Of a stretch of DNA of 64,000 bases, positions 45,808-56,674 are shown one piece after another. The stretch is from contig MOWL01000023.1 in assembly GCA_002110485.1 (NCBI GenBank), positions 744,001-808,000 of the forward strand, written 5' to 3'. The number at the start of each line of letters is the position of its first letter. Positions within the stretch are counted from its first letter, which is position 1. The position numbers and the translations under genes were made by a program. The stretch comes from Emergomyces orientalis. Lineage: Eukaryota; Ascomycota; Eurotiomycetes; Onygenales; Ajellomycetaceae. The notes under the pieces were generated by a model. The model was given only the letters and a program-made list of their open reading frames with translations, was not told the DNA's origin and did no database searches.

Positions 45808-46064
45808 GGTTATTGGATGGTGACGATAAGAGAATGGGATGGTGTGGATTTAATTGTTGGGTGAGAATTTCTCAGGAGGTCGCAGCTTGGGTTTAGGAGC
45901 TAACTTGGCAACTGAAACGATTTTATTACCGCTCGGGGCTGTGTGCCCACAATAAAAAGCATCGACCCACCCGCCTTTTGAGTGTGGGAAAATCATCCAC
46001 TGCTTCCATCAAAAATATTACTACACGTTCCCTCAAGAAGTTTGAATCTGCTTCCAATTTCGAA

Positions 46065-46087
46065 TTTTTTTTTTTTTTTTTTTTTTT
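46065..46087. repeat. T23 homopolymer
   Basis: A long T run about 270 bp upstream of the small gene at 46339, inside the repeat-bounded unit. It could be a second retroelement tail on the minus strand. Confidence 0.6.
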
Positions 46088-46338
46088 CTTAATTCCATTT
46101 TTGCTAAGGCCATATGCAATCAGTGATTATGACGGCCTTCACCTCACTAGCCTACTTAATTTCGGCTACTCTCTAGTTACATTTCCTCTATTGACAAGTA
46201 TCACATAGGCGAAACTACAGAAATAACTTCGCTAGGTGCAAAACTGCAACAAATAGGTCAAAAAAGAGAGCAGTGATTCTCCCATTCCTACAATTCTTGG
46301 TTTCTTACTTACAGCACAAAGGGAAGTCTCCTCGCGAA

Positions 46339-46701
46339 ATGTCTTCTGAGGTCTATCAGGTTTACGCTGGTTTGCCACGTGACCACCATGCTATTTTCAT
46401 GGTAACAAATGACGATCAATCTGGCCATCTTTTCCAAGTGACAGGCAATATTCAAAATGGAATGACTTTCGAGGATAAACCTGGCAAGAAGCCAGAGGAG
46501 TCGGCGAGTTTTCAAAGCAAGGTCTTTGTTGAAAAGGTGTTGGCAGCACATGTCAAGGGGATCTGTGAGGCGATTCCTGCACCAAAAAAGCAGTTCGATG
46601 GTCCTCGGCAGCTCTATCCTCAAGAGCCGATCAGACGCTGCCAGGAATGAACGACCGGAGCCATTGATGCCTTAGTTAATGAGCACGTCCTCGAGAATTA
46701 A
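46339..46701 (+). pseudogene. Small fungal protein (about 120 aa), in-frame TGA before its C-terminus
   Basis: Starting at ATG 46339, the protein reads MSSEVYQVYAGLPRDHHAIF, VTGNIQNGMTFEDKPGKKPE, then AAHVKGICEAIPAPKKQFDG and LYPQEPIRRCQE, then TGA at 46648-46650. In the same frame translation continues TTGAIDALVNEHVLEN and stops at 46701. This small cytosolic fungal family (I recall it as DUF6914-like; the name is from memory) normally has RRCQEW-T followed by a helix of about 15 residues, so TGA replaces a TGG. The product would lose only its last 17 residues and might still fold. CpG is normal and there are no frameshifts. Members occur in many tandem or scattered copies in ascomycetes, with no known function. 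An upstream in-frame ATG-less extension to 46273 is also open. Confidence 0.72.
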
Positions 46702-47049
46702 TGATATTGAGAGGGTTGGATGGGTGAATCGTCACATCGTTATATGGAGTATAAATTAAAATATCAGAAGTTTCATTCTATTAATTATTCTACTAATAAT
46801 CACTTTTTTCAACAATTTCAACAGATTATAACAGAATATAAATTGTCTGAATGAATGAATTAGATTGTGTTTTTTATTTCTTTTTCTTTTTCAATGAAAT
46901 TGATTTTTTGATTTTTTGATTTTCTGTTTTTTATGTAATTTTTTTTACACCAAAATATGATTTCTCTCTACTGATAAATAACAATATAAATTTCTATTGA
47001 GATGTATCTAAATATGGAATTAAGATTTTACACATAAAAAACCAAAAAA
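46702..47049. other. AT-rich right interior of the unit
   Basis: Very AT-rich, with GATTTTTT direct repeats near 46905-46925 and no ORF. It leads into the right terminal repeat. Confidence 0.6.
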
Positions 47050-47096
47050 AAACATTTGACCCAAATGTCACTCACTATACGGAGTAGGCTGCCGTA
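47050..47096 (-). repeat. Right terminal inverted repeat
   Basis: Ends GGCTGCCGTA, preceded by CACTCACTATACGGAGTA and the palindrome CATTTGACCCAAATG. It is the inverted counterpart of 37215-37261. Confidence 0.75.
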
Positions 47097-47101
47097 GATA
47101 T
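47097..47101. repeat. GATAT, right copy of putative target-site duplication
   Basis: Directly repeats the five bases at 37210-37214. Confidence 0.6.
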
Positions 47102-48094
47102 TGTAGCTAATAATGTACGGATGTAGTCAATAAACTTTTGTTTAACTAGTTAACTAGCAGAAGTTAAATGGTTAATTAATCATTGCTAATAATTTAAGCC
47201 CAACAACCAAGCGTCGCTCATTTGCAGATCCAACCGCGAGCCTGATAACATCGACGTTCTTCACCATCAACTTTCAGACGGAATAGATCAGCGGAGATAT
47301 TTCCCTTTCTTATCGCGGCCAAAACAGCTTCGGATCTCTGACTAAAGGTGTCCGATGATTTATACGCCCGAAATCTTCGCATAAAAACACGCACATAATC
47401 ACCCGCATTCGGAATGGACCATGACTACTAGGGATGCCAGCGTCGTACGAGGGGGTGCCAACCCATGCGCCAATCCCGAGCAGGCTGCTGCACAACAAAA
47501 GCCTTTCTGCCATCTGAGTGGCTTTGTCCTCATGGTTAAAGAGAAATAATTGCTTCCTTAACCGCCTGGAACGCTGTCCCTGTCGCCTCTTTCTACGCTG
47601 CATATGCGCTGGCCTAGATCTCGCTCATGCACCCCTCCCAGTTGGGACCTGAGCCGAACCCATTGACGAGTCGGATCATAGATTGACATTAATCCACCTT
47701 ATTAGCGGAAGCCCGGCTGCCAGGGGCGTCTGCCGGCTGACTGCCGCCACCGCTATCATAGGTGGAAAGTTCCACGCTCGACGTCGTGGATAATCTGAAG
47801 CCCATGTCTTCGCGAACTGAAAGGGCTAGTGCCGTGAAAGGGACATGGCCAACCCCTTCGCGCGAAGATCATTAGCGGCCGCAGCCAAGAGGGAAAAGAT
47901 TATTTAAAAGGGAACTCAATGCGGGGAGAATCTACCTTCCTGATGTCTTGAGAAGCAATCGTATCGAGAGCCTAGAATAGCGGGTCCGAATTTGTTCATC
48001 TCGTCTTCACACGTTCCCTTCTTGCTCGCCAACTCCAAGAATTCCCTACGTTTCGTAGAGAGTTATCAAAATCGATTAAACGGGAATATCCCAA
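47102..48094. other. upstream region of the methyltransferase gene
   Basis: About 1 kb without a supported gene. The minus-strand ORF at 47310-47603 starts RRKRRQGQRSRR and has no recognisable domain. Confidence 0.45.
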
Positions 48095-50154
48095 ATGGCT
48101 GAATCCGTGGACACTAGTCAGCATATCGCTATTGATCTTGACGAGGTGAATAAACCTGATGAGCCTACTTACATGAAAAGTACCTAAAATATCTTGCCCA
48201 CTTGGCCATGACATTGATTGCATTATCTGGCAATAGGAGACCGATTCCGAGTCTTCGTACGGCAACGAGATGTATGTGTTAACTTTCCCTTGTATCCTTC
48301 AGCTTGGCAGATAAATGTTGCCTCTCGTAGCAGCTACCGTTGAGAATATCCGTAGAGCTAATATCATTATGAACGCCTCCTTAGATCAGTTTACTCCGCC
48401 TCGCTAAGCTCCAGCGTGAAAAATTTCGAATTTCGCCATGGTCGCCGTTATCATTCATACCAGTCGGGGAGTATGTAGCCATATTTTATCTAAAACTCCT
48501 TGGTCAACATCAAGCCGATGCATGTGAAATGCCTCCAGTCTAACAGTGGAATTGTACATGCACAAGGCTATCAATTCCCCAACGATGAGGCCGAGCAGGA
48601 CCGACTGGATATGTTCCACCATGCCCTGGTTCATATTGCGGCTGGCGGAAAACTTTTCTTCGCGCCCATTGAGAACTTTCACGGATTTAGAATCTTAGAT
48701 ATTGGGACTGGAACCGGTATGAATGGACCCCTACCCTGAGAGATGGAGCTACACGCCGCTCCCTTTCGCTGCTCCACTTCCCCGGAAATTAATTTGCACG
48801 ACTAATGTATTGGTAGGTATATGGGCCGTTGAAATGGGTACGTATAGTGATCTACTGTTAAAGAGAGTGCGAGTCAACTTTTTTGTCACTACAAGCTAAC
48901 GGCAATTCGAGGTGACCGCTACCCTTCTGCCGAACTGGTATGTGTTTAACCAGTTTGTGTTTCCTTTTACAAACCACCCTGCTATAGTATGCAGCCCTGC
49001 CTTATTTGACACAATTAAATAGATCCTTGGGAATGACCTTAGCCCTATTCAGCCGCCATGGTGAGATCACGCGCCCCCAGAACATATCTTATATAATATC
49101 TAGCCCTCTACTCAACAGTGACCATTTCAGGGTGCCATCCAACGTGAAATTCATCGTCGACGATGTCGAGGCACGGTGGACTCATGGCCCGCCGTTCGAT
49201 TTCATCCATTCCCGCTACATGGCTGCCTCGATCAAGGACTGGCCAGGTTTGGTGAAACAATGCTATGAGTAAATTTTCTCCCGCAGCTTCCTTTATCCCT
49301 TTTTTTTTAAAAAAAAAAAAAAAAAAAAAAATCAACCCCATTTTCCTAGGTAGTTCCTAACCAGATACAAAAATGCAAACAGCAACCTCAAACCCGGCGG
49401 CTGGGTCGAGTTTCAAGACTACGAGGCCCCTGTCCATACCGAAGACGGTAGCCTGAGTCCAGAAAGCAACGTTGTAAAAATGCAGGCGCTACTCGACGAG
49501 GCCTGTCAAAAGATGGGGCGGGACCTGAATCCCGGTCCGAAGCTGGAGAAATGGGTGAAGGACGCTGGCTTTGTCAATATTAAAACACACATCTTGAAGC
49601 TGCCTATTGGCACTTGGCCAAAGGATAAGAAGCTGGTATGTACACACAGACACACGCACACACGTAGAGAGAGAAAGAAAGAGAGACACACATCGTTCTA
49701 TTACTTTTATTTTTACATATCCCTATTCTCTATTTTGCAGACATCGTACCCCCATACATCACCATGGATCAGGCTCTGAGTTGTTAACAATTTGACTTTA
49801 CTAATTCTGCTTCTCCCCTGAAACAGAAAGAACTCGGTGCCTTCCTAGCCCTTCAATACACTGAAGGCATAGACGCCTTCACCAACGCCCCCTTCACGCA
49901 GATACTTGGCTGGAAAAAGGCCGAGCTGGACGTCTTCAATGCCAAGGTAAAAGCGGATACATTGGATCGGAAAGTTCATGCTATGAATAACTTGTAAGTG
50001 AAACCATAACTACCCCTTTTGAACGCCGCTTGTGTGGCCATCTAGCTATGTCTAGTGTCAAATAGATAGAGCAAAAGGGGGTGGCCGTTTTTCTTTTTCA
50101 ACTAACGGATGAAAATCGTGTAGCTTCTTTGTTTACGGCCAGAAACCGGAGTGA
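48095..50154 (+). CDS. SAM-dependent methyltransferase, LaeA-like, 11 exons, 331 aa
   Basis: Exons are 48095-48145, 48237-48271, 48385-48470, 48567-48716, 48817-48837, 48912-48937, 49023-49060, 49131-49268, 49383-49635, 49827-49993 and 50124-50154 (996 nt). The N-terminus is acidic, then FRHGRRYHSYQSGSYQFPND and EQDRLDMFHHALV, the entry to the LaeA/TAM methyltransferase fold. Motif I is FRILDIGTGTGIWAVEMGDR, split over three exons. Motif II/III is GNDLSPIQPPWVPSNVKFIV, then the WPGLVKQCYDNLKPGGWVEF block with the post-I Asp and motif IV. The end FFVYGQKPE is typical and proves the last tiny exon. LaeA relatives regulate or modify secondary metabolism, but most family members are uncharacterised, and there is no cluster beside it. 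Exons 5, 6 and 11 are 21, 26 and 31 nt. An intron holds a T9-A23 homopolymer pair (49300-49331). Confidence 0.92.
49300..49331. repeat. T9-A23 homopolymer pair inside an intron
   Basis: Nine T followed by 23 A inside the methyltransferase intron 49269-49382. It could fold into a 9-bp A-T hairpin in the pre-mRNA. Confidence 0.8.
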
Positions 50155-50989
50155 AGGATAATGTAATTCTCTGTCTGATGCGGTTATTTTTTATTTCTTA
50201 TCTTTTTCTTGCATTATGGATGATTCGAGTCTGTCATCTAGTTTTCCTGAGCGAGTGAAATGTGGGGATTAGTTATGATGCCCTGTTCCTAAGTGCAAGT
50301 GCTTGGCTTTTGAATGTCTACGCCCTGTATCACTCCTTTTATTTTGACCCCTTTTTCCTTCTGAGTTTTTTTTTTTTCTTCTTTCTTTTTCTCCTTGATA
50401 AAACGTTCTTTTTTATATACTTTACGGTGGCATACCCCACGCCCAGAGGTTACTACTGCCCGATGGTTGAATTGAGGCTTAATTTGACGAACGGTGAGCG
50501 TCCTATATTTCTAACTGAAAAATTTTGTTTTCTAAGGGATAACAGATAGCTATCGGCTCGTGCAGTATTTCTAAGAAGTGGAAAGGGAGCGTTGAAGCTC
50601 AATTGGAAACAACAGCAGCGAAAAACGAGCATTCAATGAAAAAGATAATTATTAAAAGGGTGGGGTGGAGGCTTCAAGACCAGATCAATCGAACCCTAGA
50701 AGCACTAGACTGTTGGACGTAGTTCGGCTCTAACTATTCACCGAAATCTTCCATTTAAATACTCTCTACCCGTACCTATTTATTTACCTTAGGGAATATA
50801 ATCCTGTATGCCAAAAGAAAAGGAAGGGGGAATTGAAAAGAAATACGAACAAGGTATAAAGGAAAAAAAAGATAGATTTTACCCCCAGTAGCAATAAGGT
50901 GAGAAAAATTACAACCATGGACGAAGAAAAAGAAAACAGAGAGATAAGAATTAAAAAAAAACAATAAAAAAAATTTTAAAAAAAGCATG
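50155..50989. other. intergenic between convergent genes
   Basis: T-rich then A-rich UTR sequence between the methyltransferase and PEX3. No supported ORF. Confidence 0.55.
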
Positions 50990-52975
50990 TCACGAAGACG
51001 ACGAGTTTTGCTGCTCAACCGCTTTCCCCCACACCTTCTCGAAACTAGGAGTGTCATTATCGACACCATCACCGCCACCAGCTAACGCTGAAGTCTCCCT
51101 CCCCAGATCAATAATGCTCTCCTCACCCCCTATCGGTGTTACGCCCTCGTCGTCCAACTCGTCTGCACCTGTCGTGGGAAAACCAGTGGAATTCCGCGGC
51201 GTATCATTGGAATTAGCCGTCGTCGTCGGTTCGCCTGGGCATGGTCCCTCCTGATCCTGACCTGGGATGGGTAGTTTCACGTCGAAGTTGCTGCTATACA
51301 CAACTGCCGCGAAGGCTTCGAGTTCGCGCACACCTTGCTCCATGGTGGAAAGGTAGTCGTTGGGGGGGTCGGTGCCGTTTCCGATGGAATGGGCTTGGCG
51401 GGCAATTACGGCTAGGATGGTTGCAAGTTTTGCTTTGGAGGGGGGGATGGGGGTGGAGGCGTAAGTGTTTGGGGTGAGGGTTACAGATGATGAGAAGTTT
51501 TGTGATGGTTGTGGTTGTTGTTGGTCTTCTTGGGCGGATGGGTGGTGGTGGCTAGGGGTAATGTTCTTGAAGGCTTCGACAGCACATTTGTTATCGATTA
51601 GAGTGGAGAAGGCTTCGTTATTCAGGAGAGTAAAGATTTGGGTGAATTGCGGGGAGTCAATGAGGTCGGATGTCTCGTCGAGGAGATGGCGGAGACTGGA
51701 GGCGTTTTGCGGGGAGGAGGTTTCTGAGGCGGAGAGGACGCCGGATTCTTTAAGAACGTAATCTTCCTGGTCCCGCGACGGGAGGAGGTATGATAGCCAT
51801 TTCGTCGATCTATAAATGGGGTTCATTAATATGCTGTTCACCAAAGAAATAAAATATATAAAATAAGCTCCAAGGGAAAACGTGGACTCACCTTCGTTCT
51901 TCTTCCGTGGCACCTTCAACTCTTTTCCGTACAGCCAGCGTCAATTCAGACAGCCTTTCTTGCGTGATATCCTCTCGTGGATTGACCGATCCAAACACAT
52001 CCTCTACAGCTTCCTTTACTTTTTCCATCAATTGTCGCCAGCCACGATGTAGAAGCCACCAGCTGAAAGTCAGATAGCGTCGATTGGTCTCGAAGTCATT
52101 GCCAAAGGCATGCCCAATGCCCTCGTCATCATGGTCCTCAAGGTTGATAGTTGACTGGTTCTGCGGGGGAGAAGCAAGCGATACCACGCTCGAGAGGTAA
52201 TTCCGTCTGCCAAGGAGGTTGAGCTGGATGCGCGTGAGGAGGGTGAGGAGAGATAGGGTGTAGATAAGGGTAAAAGATCTAGTCAAAGCTATATATCCCC
52301 GTTGTTAGAAGAAGGAAAAAGCCCCCCCCCCAAATAAAATTTTACTTTCACACAGACAAGTTCACACTCACAATTTATCTTCAGGTCATTCCACAACTGT
52401 GTCCTACTCTTCGGTTTCGGGGTAGCTAGCCCCGAAGAGCTTTCAGCGGCCTGGCTAGTATGCACATACCCCTCACTGCGAAAACTCGAAAGACTCCGCC
52501 CATCATCCTCTGTCGCGCTTGGGGCACCCGAGCTACTAATCTCAGAGCCCGTTATCTCCCCAGCATTGAGTTTCGCAAGCCGCTCTGCCTTCTTCTGTTG
52601 TAACTCATTCGTCAGCTCCTCGACGGGTAGTGCCTCAAGAATATTCTCTGCAGCCGTCGGAAGCAAGGCAAGCACGGTAAAAGTGCAGTCCGTCTGATTT
52701 TGTTCGAATCTCCTCCGAAGACTAAAATTACAAGTGGAAAGCACGTCAATACACGTACAAAACAGGAGGATCGTCAAGCCCAAGTCATTTAGAATAGCTT
52801 ATAGCTGGGTCACTCACTTCTCCCGGGCAATCCGCTCGCTACTCATGCGCTCCCTGGCCTCCGAGATCTTCGATAGGACATATTGGCCCGCCAGGTATCC
52901 CGCTCCAACCACACCAACACCAATAGCTATGCCATTGCGATGACGCCGAAACCAGCGTCTGGTCGCGCCTATCAT
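50990..52975 (-). CDS. PEX3: Peroxin-3 (Pex3), 4 exons, 574 aa
   Basis: Exons are 52975-52818, 52721-52372, 52288-51892 and 51809-50990 (158, 350, 397 and 820 nt). Pex3 is the peroxisomal membrane anchor that docks Pex19 for insertion of membrane proteins and also links to inheritance and pexophagy factors. The N-terminus is classic: a short basic stretch (TRRWFRRHRNG) before one membrane helix (IAIGVGVVGAGYLAGQYVL), then SEARERMSSERIAREN and LRRRFEQNQTDCTFTVLALL. Later blocks include TRSFTLIYTLSLLTLLTRIQ, NLLGRRNYLSSVVSL and NRRYLTFSWWLLHRGW. The C-terminal half has the ETSDLIDSPQFTQIFTLLNN block, then an Asn/Thr/Pro-rich insertion (about 350-375) and an acidic tail. Longer than yeast Pex3 (441 aa), like other filamentous ascomycetes. 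Splice donors are GTGAGT. Confidence 0.95.
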
Positions 52976-55714
52976 TCTTAATAAGATGGGTCTGGGGTGG
53001 CTGGTCAGGGATAAAGTTAAGGATCGCGATTCAATCTCCAGCCAGATGATAAGTTATCTCATGGCTTAGCTTTCTAAATATTGTAAAAGGTATATATATA
53101 CCGGGGCAAGACACTCGGAAGAAGCAGAAAGGAAAAAAAGAGAGTAAAAGAAAGATGTTCGGGGTCTCGCCGTGCACGATACAACAACCGCTACTAATTA
53201 GCATCCGTCCTCCAGCTGCGACCAGCCGCCGAGATCTCCAACGAAAGATCCTCGGCTAAGTTATCATGTGGTTGCTTACAATACAGGTTATAATCTGTAC
53301 CGCAAGAGCTGCTCTGGGTATAATGTCAAAATACGGTTATAAGTTACGGCCTTGGCATTAAGGCCGGATAAATGTTTTAGCGGCGATAATTTTGATGATC
53401 TGCTGGGGAAAAAAACCCCCCGGAGTTTCTGCGGCAACTGGAAGAGGGGAAAATGCGAAATATTGGCAGGATTATTGGGTGGTAGATTGTAGATGCTACA
53501 TACATGTCTGTGGACATCGGTTGCTCGCGTTGAGAGGAGGATGTGCTGTAGATTTTAGGTTCTCCGTGTGCACTTTGGTCGATTTTGCATCTTGAGAATG
53601 ACGTAATTGGAGGTCGCGATAATTAGTTTCTTTACTGCGAAATTGCATCAGTGAAAATTCGTCCTGCTGTTCAAGATACGACGGATACATTTTCAGCACG
53701 TCCGGAGTGAACTTTGGAATATTTCCTGCCGCTCTTTGTACACGAGGATGCCATACGTACGACAAAATATAGTATTCAGTTACTCATCTACTTACCACTT
53801 GGGCACGAAGGAAGCCTGTCATGATGGATGCTCTGATGACTGGGACAGCAAACAGCTGATGATGAGAGTAGGCCAAGTTCAAATAAGTCGTTGACCTATA
53901 ACACTAGAAAATCTTGAATTCACGGCTCATGTACGAATGTCACAGGCCACCTCTGCAGGTTTGGATGCCACAGGTGAGGTGAGCAGCAGACATATATATA
54001 TCTATATCCACGTAGATATACGCAGAGGTCGCGTCGTGCCGGCAGCTTTTACGGGAAACTTGAAGAAGCTGAAAGGACCGCGGAACCCCCGGAAGCTTCC
54101 TGAGGATATTGGATCAAGGCATTGCTGAAAAGCGCTTTTATTTTGAAGGATCATGCTAGAATTCCGCGCATTAGCTAGGTGTGGCCTGGATGCATATTGC
54201 GCTGGTAGGGAGGGAATGCAATATGACTCTGGTATCAATCAATCAGCTGGTCTCTGGAGGCACGGGAAGGACCGATGCCAAAACTCTTTACTTCTTGTAA
54301 AGGATATGAGGTTGTCTCTTTAGATCCCAGGCGTCTCCTCCTAACCCCCTTGTTCGGACCAAAGGTGCATGCATCTTGGTATCAAGCCGGCCATTGTTTA
54401 GTTTGAGTTTATTTATTTCCCCTCAACGGTTCTTAGGTCCTCCATATTTGTAGCAGTGCCGTTAAATCACTGAGCCGAAAGGGGACAGATAACTCATCCG
54501 TTTTTCTTCAAGTGGTTTTGGCAACAGCCCGAGGTGGCATGATACATTAGTGACAACGTGCGCAAATCTAAAATACCATAGCAAGGAGCCAAACGCAACA
54601 AAACCGAGGAGTTGAAAATGAAAATGAAAAATGAAAATGAAAATGAAAACGGGAAACCTTGCATGTTCCTTGAAAATGCTGCTCCCAAACCTCCGCATTC
54701 CTCTCCAGCCAATCCAATGAAAGTCAAAACGCAACAAACCGCCAGAAGCCGACAGGGTGGCACCGTTGCTAAACGAAGAAACTAACTTAAAAAAATCAAG
54801 ATTTATTATACGGCCAGATAATTAATCAAGCACAAAATGAATGCACATGCCACAAGACACCGCACCAAGCCCCCAATAATAAGCGCCCTCAAACCCCCAA
54901 AAAATACGACCGTGGAGGGGTAAACGTTCCAGATCGCTAAGCTGCTATTATTGAGGATAACCTATCCATAATATTAATCATAAGGGACTCTTTCGCCCAT
55001 TCCCCTCTTCCAAAGTTTGTTTGTTCCATTCCAGTCTCTAGTCTCCACCCTCCGCCCTCCGCACTTAATACGATCCATCTCTGTTAACTGATTATGCGCC
55101 AGCGGGTCTGATAAGCGTCCGTTATTAACTGCATGCCTGTTCGATGGGGAGAATATATTACCTTTGCGCTTCCAACCAGGGTTCAGCTAAAATTTAACAA
55201 GCCCCGAGCCGTCGCAGTTTAGTTAGTGAACTTGTCGAGCTGCAGGAGTTTTCAGCTGAGCGAGCATATTTGCAAGCTGCGACGAAAAAAGCGAAATATC
55301 CCCCGCCCTCCGAAAACGAGAGGGAACCCCGCTTTATCAAAAATCCGGCGTTATTTTCCACTCTCCTGCCTCTGTCGCCTTTCTTGTTGGACAGAGGACT
55401 AACTATCATTCCGCTCTCAATTCGGTTTTTATAGCCTTTGCCATTTCACGAGCAGAAAGGAAGAAGAGCAATAAAGCGAAAATTCCTTGCCACCGCCCGT
55501 CTGCGCCCAATCGCCTTATTAGACTCCTACTTTCTGTTGTCTCACCTCCACAAATTGATTGCGCCTTGATATTCCACACATGGACATCTGAGTTGATATA
55601 ATCGTTCGAAAACCTACACACCTAGAACGAAAGGAAAGGAGGAAGAAGGATAAAGAAGAAAGGGGAGAAGAAAAGGAAAAGAAAAGGGAAACTTATAAAA
55701 CAATAAAATAAAAC
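52976..55714. other. long divergent intergenic region PEX3-ATG101
   Basis: 2.7 kb without a supported gene. The minus-strand ORF at 53496-53765 (89 aa, start MSYVWHPRVQRAAGN) is the best candidate, but it lacks a known domain or splice context. A tandem ATGAAA tract lies at 54614-54651. The ATG101 leader (55620-55714) is purine-rich. Confidence 0.45.
54614..54651. repeat. (GAAAAT)n hexanucleotide repeat
   Basis: Six imperfect copies of GAAAAT, with one unit carrying an extra A. Confidence 0.85.
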
Positions 55715-56674
55715 ATGCAATCGCCAAAGATAGATCCTCGCAAACCGCCAGAATATATCCTCGAGGTCTTCGCGGACCCCACTTCCGTCAAAGACATTGT
55801 AAAAGGTGAGTTTTTTGACACATAATAACCACCATACCACCACCAGTGCAGCACAACCCAACACACGTATTTGCCTATTTACAACCCAACCACCCCCTCC
55901 CCAAACAAGACCGAAAATTAGAGCCTCTGAGTTAACAACTCGAACCAAAATTGCCCAAAAACCCCACAGGCATCCTCCACACAATCTTCTTCCACCGCTA
56001 CTTCCCGTGCATCCGCCCTACATCCTTCGACGTCCTAAGCCTCACCTTACCCGCCATCAGCGACGTAGAGCTCGAAACACTGATTGATGCGCGCGTCAAT
56101 GCCTTGATCCGGCAACACCTGTCGTCGTCCTCGAACTCGCCGAATGGAGGCGTGCGCGGACGCATTGCGGTGCAATTTTTTGAGAAGAGGAGGAGGAAGG
56201 CGGGTGGGGGGATTATTGGGGGTGGGAAGTGGTTTGTTGGCGGGTTGGCGGGGAGGGGGGTTGGTGGTGGCGGGGGGCGTGGTGGAGGAGGTGGAGGTGG
56301 TGGTGGTGAAGGTGGCGGGGGTATGAATGAGGAAGAGGTTTGTTGGGAGGTTTGGACTGTTGATGTTACGATTGCGACGCCGAGGACGGAATCGGGTATG
56401 TGCTTCTTCTCTTCTTGCTTTTTTTTTTTAAATTTTTTCCTTTTACAATTTTTGGCTAACCTATATTCTACTGGGTGTATGTATAGATCGCGCAAAAGTC
56501 CGCAAAGCCATGGAGAAAATGCTACAAAAGGCCGCGTTTAAGATTGTCGCAATTGTTAATAAAGAGAAGGATCACATCCCACCCATTACTACGAGCGATG
56601 CGAATCCGTTCCCGTATCAGATCGTCCTGAATCCCAAATTGGATAATTGGGGGAATAAGTTTGGGCTCTATTGA
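55715..56674 (+). CDS. ATG101: Autophagy protein Atg101, 3 exons, 234 aa
   Basis: Exons are 55715-55805, 55970-56395 and 56487-56674 (235 codons). Atg101 is a HORMA protein that pairs with Atg13 in the Atg1/ULK initiation complex; it is present in filamentous fungi and animals but absent from budding yeast. The N-terminus PPEYILEVFADPTSVKDIVK and GILHTIFFHRYFPCIRP are the family's opening strand and helix. ELETLIDARVNALIRQ, then the VCWEVWTVDVTIATPR strand, KVRKAMEKMLQKAAFKIVAI and the end PFPYQIVLNPKLDNWGNKFG are conserved. A glycine run replaces or expands the loop at about 109-148, where WF (KWFVGG) may correspond to the exposed WF finger. The total is only slightly above the usual 218 aa of animals. 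The frame is intact. Confidence 0.95.

Larger units (their letters stand above)
37215..47096. mobile_element. 9.88-kb unit bounded by terminal inverted repeats and GATAT duplication
   Basis: The outermost ten bases are perfectly inverted (TACGGCAGCC and GGCTGCCGTA). Similarity continues inward about 40 bp with two small gaps, and GATAT flanks both sides directly. This is what a single DNA transposon insertion leaves. The interior holds a LINE in minus orientation, a broken kinase gene (-), a small fungal gene (+) and AT-rich sequence. I recognise no transposase, so it would be non-autonomous or of an unknown type, later invaded by the LINE. The alternative is two separately inserted short elements whose outer flanks agree by chance (about one in a thousand for five bases). 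Confidence 0.6.

Noticed and set aside
51051..51761. Plus-strand ORFs opposite PEX3, and similar antisense ORFs over KHA1, PEX3, RFX and ATG3 exons
   Set aside because: Shadows of real coding exons on the other strand; no independent signals.
53496..53765. 89-aa minus-strand ORF in the PEX3-ATG101 gap
   Set aside because: The start looks protein-like, but no domain, intron or neighbour evidence supports it.
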